From NCBI GenBank assembly GCA_002869095.1, contig PKTO01000085.1:1-5651 (forward strand): a stretch of 5,651 bases of DNA, written 5' to 3'. This DNA comes from Clostridiales bacterium. GTDB taxonomy: Bacteria; Bacillota; Clostridia; Peptostreptococcales; BM714. A program made the translations under genes and the position numbers. This document shows, one piece after another, positions 1 to 5,651 of the stretch (within the stretch, counting starts at the first letter, position 1; each line of letters opens with the position of its first letter). Below the pieces are notes generated by a model, which had not been told where the DNA came from, did not search any database, and saw nothing but the letters and a program-made list of their open reading frames with translations.

Positions 1-2488
1 CCAATTCACTTCCAATCTTTGAAGATGAATATCCGTCTGAAATATCGCTGTATACGCTGATTGCCAATTCGCCGTTATATTTATTTATTACGGGCAACTG
101 GGATTTCAGCTCAATATCCGCTATCTCCTTAAGGAGAACCTTGCTTCCTGTTGCTTGGGACTTTATCATGAGGTTTTCAAGCTCGGCTTTTGTGTCTATG
201 TCGCTCTTTGCAACTATAGGATATTCCTTGCCATTGTCTCTGAAAGTGCTTGATTCACGGCCTCTTAGGGCTATGCTGATTTCATTCTGCAGCTCATAGT
301 TTGAAATTCCAAAGAGGCTTGTCTTTATTCCTTTTGGATTGACTACGAATTCGTATGTATATTCATAGGTGTCGTCAGTGATATTTTTTGTTCCTTCTAT
401 TTCAGTGAGCATGGCTTTGACATTTTCTGCCGAATTTCTAAGAAGCGCGGAATCGCTTCCAGTTAGGCGAAGAGTGACAGGGGCTCCGACGGGTTCGGCC
501 TGTTCGAGCATGTTTACGTCGACCTTGCCCGATGATATAGCGGCATCCATTTTTCTTTGGAGATGCGAAACGAAATGCGGTATGTCTTTGAATTCCTTGC
601 TAGGCCCCAGATTTTCAAGGTCGAGATGAAGAAGCATTTGGGCAAAATCCTGCGAAGGGGCCTTGTTGACAATCGTGTTGTAGAATTTTGGGAGGCCTTG
701 CCCGATTGAAGAAGTGTACGATACGACTAATGGTTCCTCATCAAGCAGAGAGGAAACTTCGTATGTCAATTTTTCCGTACGGTCCATATTGCCTGAACCG
801 TGGCTTTTTATGTTGAGGTAAATGATATCAGTATCGGCATAGGGGAAGAATTGCAAACCCAGCTGGAAGGTCATGAAAACAGCTGCGACTAGGGCGATCG
901 ATATGGAAATTATTACAGTTGTCCTCTTTTCTAGACCATAAAGAAGCGCGCGTTTGAAGGCATTTGCAGTTTTTGAGGTTCGTATTCTGCTTATGCCTGG
1001 CTTGAAAAAGATATATGCCATGGATGGAGTGACAAACAGAGCCACAGCATACGACGCGGAAAGTGAGATCATGACTATTTTGGGGAGGCTGATTATGTAT
1101 TCGCCCGCTATCGAATTAAGGAAAAGAAACGGCATGTAGGCGGCTATTGTCGTAAGTGTTGAGGTTAGCACTGGTATTGCAACAGAGCGGGTTCCTTCCA
1201 CACAGGCTTTCATACGGTCTTCGCCTCTGTCAATCATGACCTGAATAGAATCAGAAATCACTATGGCATTGTCGACCAGCATGCCCAGGGAGACGATCAA
1301 TGCGGCAATTGAAATTTGATGTATATTGATTTGAAGCAGCCTCATCAATGAAAAAGTTGCGATTATTGATGCCGGAATTGCAGTGGATACAATAATGGCG
1401 TTCCTCATGCCCATTCCAATAAAGACAACCGCAACGACAAACAGGATTGCCTGAAGAAGGTTCATTGCGAAGGTCCTTACCGATTTTTCGACTGTTGAAG
1501 GCTGGTAATGCACATTCTCAAACTGAATGTCTTCGGGAAGGTTTTTCCTGAAGGCCTCTATTTCGGTTTCTACGGTATTGCCGATTGAGACGACATTCTC
1601 ATCCTTCTTGAAGTAGCCTGTAAGAAGCACGGCATTTGTTTTGCCTTGGCGTATGATGACTTGGGATTCCACATCATCGAAATGTATATCGGCAATGTCG
1701 GAAAGTCTCAGAGCAGTGCCGTTCTCGGGTGAAATGCCGACAATGACATCCTTTATCTCTTCGATGGAGTTGAAAGTTCCGCTTGTATCCACGTTTATCC
1801 TGACTCCGTTCTCTTCAACGAAGCCTGATGGGATTTCTACGTTTTGACTGGCTATCAAGTTTGATATTTCACTTAGTGATAGACCTGTTTGATTCAGAAG
1901 CCTGAAGTCTATTTCAACAGATATGCATTTTTCGCGGTCTCCGGCAATTTCGAATCTGGAAACCCCGTCGATTTTTGAAAGATTGTTCTTGAGCTGTTCT
2001 GCATAAGCGGAAAGCTCCTCCAATGTATAGTTGTCACCTGACATGCTTATCATCATTCCGGCAGTTTCGACAAGGTCGGTGTTGATTTCGATCCCTTCGC
2101 ATTCCTTGGGTAAAGAGTCCTCCAAATCATCCATTTTGTATCTGAGTTCCCGCCATGCTTTTTCTGTGTCCGTCCCGTAACGAAGTCTTACTATGCTGAC
2201 TGAAACCGAATTTCTTGAATATGAATTCAAGTAGTCGAAACCTTGTAGTTCTGAAAGTTCTTCTCCGACCTTGGATGTTACAAGAGCGTCAACGTCCTCT
2301 GGTGAAGCTCCAGGGTAAACGACGGTGACCATTGAGACGGGTGCGTTTATTTCGGGGCTTTCTTGGCGGGGCAGAATGCTGTAGTTGTATGCGCCAAGTA
2401 AAAGGACTATTGCTAAAATGAACAGAGTGATTTTTCTGTTCTTTATCGCCGAATGAATCGGGTTTCTTATGTGACGGGGCCTATTCAT
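1..2488 (-). CDS. RND-superfamily efflux permease (HAE1/AcrB-like), C-terminus outside window
   Basis: Inner-membrane proton-driven exporter subunit of the AcrB/SwrC type; 829 codons are visible and no stop is reached, so about 200 of the usual 1020-1050 residues are missing (TM8-12 region). The N-terminus shows the family pattern: a short basic cytoplasmic lead, TM1 (about residues 19-36), then LPRQESPEI and VYPGASPEDV at the start of the first extracytoplasmic loop. TM2-TM6 lie at about 343-361, 365-385, 392-413, 437-457 and 466-493, and TM7 at about 524-541, followed by the QFFPYADTD element (P549) that opens the second large loop. TM4 carries GMLVDNAIV, with D406 in the place of AcrB D407 and N407 in the place of D408. 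The ATG overlaps the adaptor stop by 8 nt and has only a weak purine-rich leader, so translation is probably coupled. The substrate cannot be read from sequence: drugs, lipids or lipopeptides are all possible. The frame is open throughout, with no sign of decay. Confidence 0.95.
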   Translation of the reverse strand, partial: MNRPRHIRNPIHSAIKNRKITLFILAIVLLLGAYNYSILPRQESPEINAPVSMVTVVYPGASPEDVDALVTSKVGEELSELQGFDYLNSYSRNSVSVSIVRLRYGTDTEKAWRELRYKMDDLEDSLPKECEGIEINTDLVETAGMMISMSGDNYTLEELSAYAEQLKNNLSKIDGVSRFEIAGDREKCISVEIDFRLLNQTGLSLSEISNLIASQNVEIPSGFVEENGVRINVDTSGTFNSIEEIKDVIVGISPENGTALRLSDIADIHFDDVESQVIIRQGKTNAVLLTGYFKKDENVVSIGNTVETEIEAFRKNLPEDIQFENVHYQPSTVEKSVRTFAMNLLQAILFVVAVVFIGMGMRNAIIVSTAIPASIIATFSLMRLLQINIHQISIAALIVSLGMLVDNAIVISDSIQVMIDRGEDRMKACVEGTRSVAIPVLTSTLTTIAAYMPFLFLNSIAGEYIISLPKIVMISLSASYAVALFVTPSMAYIFFKPGISRIRTSKTANAFKRALLYGLEKRTTVIISISIALVAAVFMTFQLGLQFFPYADTDIIYLNIKSHGSGNMDRTEKLTYEVSSLLDEEPLVVSYTSSIGQGLPKFYNTIVNKAPSQDFAQMLLHLDLENLGPSKEFKDIPHFVSHLQRKMDAAISSGKVDVNMLEQAEPVGAPVTLRLTGSDSALLRNSAENVKAMLTEIEGTKNITDDTYEYTYEFVVNPKGIKTSLFGISNYELQNEISIALRGRESSTFRDNGKEYPIVAKSDIDTKAELENLMIKSQATGSKVLLKEIADIELKSQLPVINKYNGELAISVYSDISDGYSSSKIGSEL

Positions 2489-3578
2489 TTTTCATCTCTA
2501 CCAATGTGCCGTCTTTCAAATTTCTCATTCCTTCCACAACCAGCACCTCGTCCGCATTCAAGCCTTCCACGAACACGCTTGAACCATCGATTTCGAACAA
2601 TTCGATATTTCGTTTGACGGCCGAGTTGTCCTCTACGACATAGACATAGCCGCCCCCGTTTGAAAGGATTGAATCAATCGGTATTCTGATTCCGGTTTTG
2701 ACACCCGATACAATGTCGACATCGCAGACAGCACCGACAGGAGCCGTTGAATCGGGAATGGAAATCGCCACAGGGTATGTTCTCGTCTCGGAATCGGGAA
2801 TCATAGTGATCGAGCGGACAAAACCCGGGATTGAAGTTTCCTCGAAGCGAACAATTGCCTTCATACCGGGATGGATTTTCTGCAAGTCTCTTTGAGACAC
2901 TCCTGCGTATACCGTCTTTTGGCTGTTTGCAAGCACGATGGAAGGAAGTCCGGGAACCGCCATTTCCCCCTTCTCTGTCAAAACTTCGATGACTTGTCCG
3001 TCGAATGGAGAGGTGAGCACGGCCTCCGACAGCATGTCCTCATTTTGGCTTTTGAGTATGATGGACTGCTTATGTATTTCGACAGCGCTTCTGTAATTTG
3101 AACTGGCTATGTCAAGATCCAGATCGGCTTTTTCGAAGTCATTCCTGGAGACAGCGCCTTCATCAAGCAGCTTTTTCATGTCTGCAAAGTTTTTTTCGGA
3201 AAATGACAGAGCATCCTCTGCTTTGTCCAATTGCGATTTGGAATTTGCAAGGGATGCATTTGAGATGTTCAGGTAGTTTTTCAGGTCTTGCGTTTCAATC
3301 GACTCCAGAGCGTCCCCTTCCTTGACAAAATCGCCTTCTTTAACAAAAATTTCATCAATTCGCCCCTGCACCTTGAATGAAAGTTTCGCAATCTGCTCGG
3401 CGCTTACAAATCCGACATAGCTAAGGATTTCATCCGATGAAGTCTCTTCAATCAGCATGGTTTTTACAGGAATGGAAACCTGCCCGGGCGGTTGTGCGGA
3501 TTTGTCTGCATAGCAAGACGAAAGCAGTAGGATTGCAGCAATGGCGACAACTCCCGCAGGTAAAAATTTTCTATTCAA
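2481..3578 (-). CDS. RND efflux periplasmic-adaptor/HlyD-type membrane fusion lipoprotein
   Basis: Adaptor subunit that works with the permease encoded immediately downstream. With the TTG start proposed here it has 365 residues, a usual length for the family. Residues 1-22 form a lipoprotein signal: basic NRK, a hydrophobic stretch, then LLSSC with the lipidated cysteine at 22, so the mature protein should be anchored on the outer face of the cytoplasmic membrane. Two lipoyl half-motifs flank a helical hairpin: GRIDEIFVKEGDFVKEGD (about 72-89) and SPFDGQVIEVLTEKGE (about 190-205). The hairpin between them, about 100-180, is rich in heptad-like Leu/Ala/Lys/Glu and contains the common LLDEGAVSRNDFEKA turn. 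A beta-barrel part and a membrane-proximal part (VFVEGLNADEVLVVEG) follow. TTG at 3578 is preferred over the upstream GTG at 3587, because a GGAGG lies 8 nt before the TTG while the GTG shares bases with that GGAGG. The gene overlaps tetR by 8 nt and the permease by 8 nt. Confidence 0.93.
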   Translation of the reverse strand: MNRKFLPAGVVAIAAILLLSSCYADKSAQPPGQVSIPVKTMLIEETSSDEILSYVGFVSAEQIAKLSFKVQGRIDEIFVKEGDFVKEGDALESIETQDLKNYLNISNASLANSKSQLDKAEDALSFSEKNFADMKKLLDEGAVSRNDFEKADLDLDIASSNYRSAVEIHKQSIILKSQNEDMLSEAVLTSPFDGQVIEVLTEKGEMAVPGLPSIVLANSQKTVYAGVSQRDLQKIHPGMKAIVRFEETSIPGFVRSITMIPDSETRTYPVAISIPDSTAPVGAVCDVDIVSGVKTGIRIPIDSILSNGGGYVYVVEDNSAVKRNIELFEIDGSSVFVEGLNADEVLVVEGMRNLKDGTLVEMKNE

Positions 3579-4215
3579 TGTCGTCACCTCCTAATTTCTT
3601 TTCCAACATCAACAATCTGAATTTCGCTCCCTCGAATAGATATAGAATAAGCCCGTAAATGTTTTTCTGCATCTGCTCGTCGTCCATAGATGAGGCGCAT
3701 ATACTGGATATGCCATCTACGCATGTGTTGGCAAGAGTTCTTGTAAAAATACTTAAATCTATAGTGCCGTATACATTTCGAGAGAAAATCTCTTCATGGA
3801 TTTTGTCGGCGATTAAACTCTCAAGTTCGCTTTTGACGTTTTCGAATCTGGAGCCGTAGGAACGGCATATTAAAATGTTTATCTCTTGTCTGTACTTAAT
3901 AAATACATTAATTATGCTTTGTAAAACTTTATCGGTAACGATGCCATAGCCGCCTATGCCGGGTCCGGCATTGCCAAGATTGATGGAGCTGCCATGGTCC
4001 ATGTCGATGATTTCCATAATGGAGTTGTAGGCGTCGGCTACCACTTCATAAAAAAGATCTTCCTTGTTCTTGAAATACCTGTAGACATTTCCCACTGTGA
4101 CACCTGAAGCTTCGGCAATTGAACGCATTGACGAATTCTTGAAATTGCTTTCAAGGAATGAGCGTTTTGCTTCAAAAATAAGCTTTTCCCGTATTTCGGT
4201 TTTTAAAGTTTGCAT
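3571..4215 (-). CDS. TetR/AcrR-family transcriptional regulator
   Basis: One-component DNA-binding regulator, 214 residues, first gene of the efflux operon. The N-terminal TetR_N domain is clear: KLIFEAKRSFLESNFKNSSM is followed by the helix-turn-helix RSIAEASGVTVGNVYRYFKN (about 31-50) and KEDLFYEV. The rest is an all-helical ligand-binding and dimerisation domain that shows no residue signature identifying the ligand; cysteines occur in ILICRSYG and in the NTCVDGISSICASS stretch. ATG at 4215 is chosen over an in-frame ATG at 4233. It has GGAGG 7 nt upstream, whereas the 4233 ATG falls at the predicted transcription start and has no properly spaced site. Position and family suggest that it represses its own promoter, and thus adaptor and permease, until a pump substrate binds; this is inference. 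The stop codon lies inside the adaptor start region (8-nt overlap). Confidence 0.93.
   Translation of the reverse strand: MQTLKTEIREKLIFEAKRSFLESNFKNSSMRSIAEASGVTVGNVYRYFKNKEDLFYEVVADAYNSIMEIIDMDHGSSINLGNAGPGIGGYGIVTDKVLQSIINVFIKYRQEINILICRSYGSRFENVKSELESLIADKIHEEIFSRNVYGTIDLSIFTRTLANTCVDGISSICASSMDDEQMQKNIYGLILYLFEGAKFRLLMLEKKLGGDDIE
3586..3592 (-). promoter_or_regulatory. Ribosome binding site inside tetR deciding the adaptor TTG start
   Basis: AGGAGGT on the minus strand lies within the last tetR codons (encoding LGG of the C-terminus). The GGAGG core is 8 nt before TTG at 3578. A GTG at 3587-3585 in the same frame overlaps the core and so cannot be served by it. Confidence 0.8.
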
Positions 4216-4222
4216 AAATAAA

Positions 4223-4227
4223 CCTCC
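4223..4227 (-). promoter_or_regulatory. Ribosome binding site deciding the tetR start
   Basis: GGAGG on the minus strand, with 7 nt (TTTATTT) before the ATG at 4215. It selects this ATG over the in-frame ATG at 4233, which lies upstream of the site. Confidence 0.85.
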
Positions 4228-4238
4228 GTTCATTATAG

Positions 4239-4267
4239 ATTTTACTCCAATGAGCCGCCACAGTCAA
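4239..4267 (-). promoter_or_regulatory. Predicted sigma-A promoter of the tetR-adaptor-permease operon
   Basis: On the minus strand TTGACT (4267-4262; 5 of 6) is followed after exactly 17 nt by TAAAAT (4244-4239; 5 of 6). Transcription would start at about 4232, which makes the upstream in-frame ATG at 4233 unusable by an ordinary initiation route and leaves a leader of about 17 nt before the ATG at 4215. A second TATAAT (4237-4232) lies just downstream but has no matching -35 box. Confidence 0.7.
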
Positions 4268-4333
4268 GAAGCCCTGAAAGTCAATTGGTGAATCAATCGG
4301 CCTCACGCATAAACCGCGAATGATGTAGCTGTT

Positions 4334-4346
4334 TTTGCAATGCAAA
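4334..4346. repeat. 13-bp perfect palindrome, candidate operator
   Basis: TTTGCA-A-TGCAAA is a perfect inverted repeat with a 1-nt centre. It ends 6 nt upstream of the predicted -35 box of the pyrophosphatase promoter and lies about 100 bp upstream of the predicted tetR transcription start. Size and symmetry fit a dimeric regulator, but which protein binds it, if any, is not shown by the sequence. The arms are too short and A/T-flanked for a convincing terminator, and no T-run follows on either strand. Confidence 0.4.
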
Positions 4347-4352
4347 GGAAAT

Positions 4353-4381
4353 TTAACGTATTGGGACAAATATGGTATAGT
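4353..4381 (+). promoter_or_regulatory. Predicted sigma-A promoter of the pyrophosphatase gene
   Basis: TTAACG (4353-4358; 4 of 6 match to TTGACA) is followed after 17 nt by TATAGT (4376-4381; 5 of 6 match to TATAAT). The -10 box is preceded by TGG, giving an extended -10 element (TGnTATAGT). Transcription would start near 4388, leaving a leader of about 20 nt that holds the ribosome binding site. Predicted by eye only. Confidence 0.65.
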
Positions 4382-4394
4382 AAGGCAAAAAGAA

Positions 4395-4400
4395 AAGGGG
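4395..4400 (+). promoter_or_regulatory. Ribosome binding site of the pyrophosphatase gene
   Basis: AAGGGG, 6 nt before the ATG at 4407. It lies just after the predicted transcription start, so the leader is short and leaves no room for a riboswitch. Confidence 0.75.
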
Positions 4401-4406
4401 ACAACC

Positions 4407-5651
4407 ATGATATATATATTTGGGCATAGAAATCCCGATACAGACTCGATTTGTTCGGCGATTGCATTGTCTAGGCTTAAAAACGAGCTTGGAATGAAAA
4501 CAAAAGCTTGCGCAATCGAAACAATAAACAAGGAAGCGGAATATGTTTTGGGAAGGTTCGGTGTAGAGCGCCCGCAAATAATTGAAGACATAAAAATGGA
4601 AGTAAAGGATTTGCTTTATGAGGATATTCCATTTGTCGGTCCGGAATCGTCCATATTGCAGGCGTTTGAAACAATGGAAAAAGAAAAGGTTAAAATACTT
4701 CCGGTATGTGATGAAAAATCGCGTTTGCTTGGGATAATAACAATGAAGGACATAGCCATGGGTTTGATACAAAATGACGAAAGAAGATTGAAGACCCATA
4801 TGAAGAACATAGTGGAAGACTTGAACGGTAAAATGCTTGTCGGCCAAATGGAAGAGGTTGACGGGCAAATGATCGTTATGGCGTTCTACCATAAGACATT
4901 GGAGAAAAATACAATGCTCGATTCCGGGTGGATAAGCATTGTGGGAGACAATTATGAAAACATAGAATTCTGCATACGGTCCGGGGTTCAGCTCGTAGTG
5001 GTTACTGGAAGCCATGAAATACCGGGCGGTTTGATGAATATGGCCGAAAAAATGGGTGTCCCGATAATGTCGGTATTGCCGGATACCTATATGACATCGA
5101 AAAAAATAAATCAATGCGCATATGTTTCATCCATAATGCGAAAGGATGAAATTTGCGCCCTCAAGGAGTATGAATATCTTGAGGATGTATACAAGAGGAT
5201 GGGCGACCACCGCCACTCGTATTATCCCATAATAGACAACAATGACAGATATGCCGGATTCATAGGCAGAAACCAGCTCCTCAACCCAAAAAAGAAGCAA
5301 GTCATAATGGTCGACCACAATGAATACTCCCAAAGCGCGCCTGGAATAGAGGAGGCTGAAATTCTTGAAGTTGTCGACCATCACAAAATAGGAGACATAA
5401 GGACAAACTTGCCAATTTCATTCAGAAACATGCCGGTAGGGAGCACATGCACAATAATATATAAGATGTACTGCGAATTCGGATTAAAGCCCGAGAGGGA
5501 TGTGGCAGGTCTGCTGCTTTCGGGAATAATATCGGATACATTGAATTTCAAGTCGCCGACAACGACACCTGTTGATGTTGATGCGGCAAGCAAACTGAAT
5601 GAAGTGCTTGGAATGGACATGGACAGATATGCATCCGAGATGTTCAAAGTC
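4407..5651 (+). CDS. Manganese-dependent (family II) inorganic pyrophosphatase with CBS and DRTGG regulatory domains, C-terminus outside window
   Basis: Cytoplasmic enzyme that hydrolyses pyrophosphate to two phosphates; 415 residues are visible, out of roughly 530-550 for the CBS-containing subfamily. The DHH catalytic domain begins with GHRNPDTDS (H7, D11, D13 as metal ligands). It is interrupted by a regulatory insert: CBS1 at about 66-120 (ILPVCDEKSRLLGIITMKD), a DRTGG-type domain at about 128-240 (IVGDNYENIEF, then VQLVVVTGS) and CBS2 at about 244-292 (SYYPIIDNNDRYAGFIGRN). The catalytic part resumes with MVDHNEYSQS (D303), the DHH triad D324-H325-H326 and SGIISDTLNFKSPTTT (D377). All metal-binding positions expected up to this point are present. 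The DHHA2 substrate-binding domain must lie beyond the right edge. In characterised relatives the CBS pair binds AMP/ADP (inhibitory) and ATP or diadenosine polyphosphates (activating). ppaC is the usual name for the short, CBS-free form, so no symbol is assigned. The ATG follows AAAAGGGG at a spacing of 6 nt. Confidence 0.96.
   Translation, partial: MIYIFGHRNPDTDSICSAIALSRLKNELGMKTKACAIETINKEAEYVLGRFGVERPQIIEDIKMEVKDLLYEDIPFVGPESSILQAFETMEKEKVKILPVCDEKSRLLGIITMKDIAMGLIQNDERRLKTHMKNIVEDLNGKMLVGQMEEVDGQMIVMAFYHKTLEKNTMLDSGWISIVGDNYENIEFCIRSGVQLVVVTGSHEIPGGLMNMAEKMGVPIMSVLPDTYMTSKKINQCAYVSSIMRKDEICALKEYEYLEDVYKRMGDHRHSYYPIIDNNDRYAGFIGRNQLLNPKKKQVIMVDHNEYSQSAPGIEEAEILEVVDHHKIGDIRTNLPISFRNMPVGSTCTIIYKMYCEFGLKPERDVAGLLLSGIISDTLNFKSPTTTPVDVDAASKLNEVLGMDMDRYASEMFKV

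Larger units (their letters stand above)
4216..4406. other. Divergent intergenic regulatory region between tetR and the pyrophosphatase gene
   Basis: About 190 bp without a coding region. It holds the two back-to-back promoters, both ribosome binding sites, the 13-bp palindrome and a repeated AGTCAA (4262-4267 and 4279-4284, 17 bp apart), of which one copy is the complement of the tetR -35 box. I see no tRNA, riboswitch, terminator or small gene in it. Confidence 0.8.

Noticed and set aside
369..1847. Several plus-strand reading frames of 61-86 codons opposite the permease gene
   Set aside because: They are antisense to continuous, well conserved permease sequence and show no ribosome binding sites or family features.
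2698..3859. Plus-strand reading frames of 65-76 codons opposite the adaptor and tetR genes
   Set aside because: All lie opposite clear coding sequence and have compositions typical of antisense translation.
4213..4233. Upstream ATG at 4233 as the tetR start
   Set aside because: It coincides with the predicted transcription start, lies ahead of the GGAGG site, and its nearest GGAG is about 11 nt upstream inside the promoter.
4361..4381. TTGGGA at 4361-4366 as the -35 box for the pyrophosphatase promoter
   Set aside because: Only 9 nt separate it from TATAGT, far too short; TTAACG at 4353 gives a 17-nt spacer.
4216..4406. Riboswitch, attenuator or small RNA in the intergenic region
   Set aside because: Both predicted leaders are only about 17-20 nt long, and no stem followed by a T-run is visible on either strand.
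4353..5114. Long minus-strand reading frame (253 codons) opposite the pyrophosphatase gene
   Set aside because: Its translation is rich in Phe, Tyr, His and Cys with no domain pattern, and the opposite strand encodes a full set of pyrophosphatase motifs; it is an antisense shadow.
5127..5647. Two minus-strand reading frames opposite the pyrophosphatase C-terminal half
   Set aside because: No ribosome binding site or recognisable motif, and they lie fully within the conserved catalytic region of the plus-strand gene.

Overview
The window looks like chromosomal DNA of a low-to-moderate GC Gram-positive anaerobe, most likely a member of Clostridia (Bacillota). The reasons are strong GGAGG-type ribosome binding sites, free use of ATA and AGA/AGG codons, sigma-A-like promoters, a CBS/DRTGG-type manganese pyrophosphatase of the kind typical of clostridia, and an RND exporter with no outer-membrane channel gene in view. 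Genus or family cannot be fixed from this sequence alone.

Layout: two divergent transcription units share an intergenic region of about 190 bp (4216-4406). On the minus strand, reading leftward, lie a TetR-family regulator (4215-3571), a lipoprotein HlyD-type membrane fusion protein (3578-2481) and an RND-superfamily permease (2488-1), whose last ~200 codons lie outside the window. On the plus strand, a CBS-DRTGG-DHH family II inorganic pyrophosphatase starts at 4407 and runs off the right edge after 415 codons. There are no RNA genes, insertion sequences, CRISPR arrays or terminators that I can support.

How the genes work together: the three minus-strand genes form one tightly packed operon. 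A good promoter sits just ahead of tetR, and both gene junctions overlap by 8 nt with almost the same sequence, NTGAATAG, which points to translational coupling. The regulator probably represses its own operon and responds to a substrate of the pump. The adaptor is anchored by an N-terminal lipid on the outer face of the membrane and would assist the proton-driven permease in drug, lipid or peptide export. The pyrophosphatase is a housekeeping enzyme (PPi to 2 Pi, controlled by nucleotides through its CBS domains), and its link to the pump is probably only one of position.

Nothing here amounts to a clearly new system. The points most worth a second look are the twin 8-nt overlap junctions with a TTG start for the adaptor, a 13-bp palindrome just upstream of the pyrophosphatase promoter, and the D-N rather than D-D pair in TM4 of the permease.
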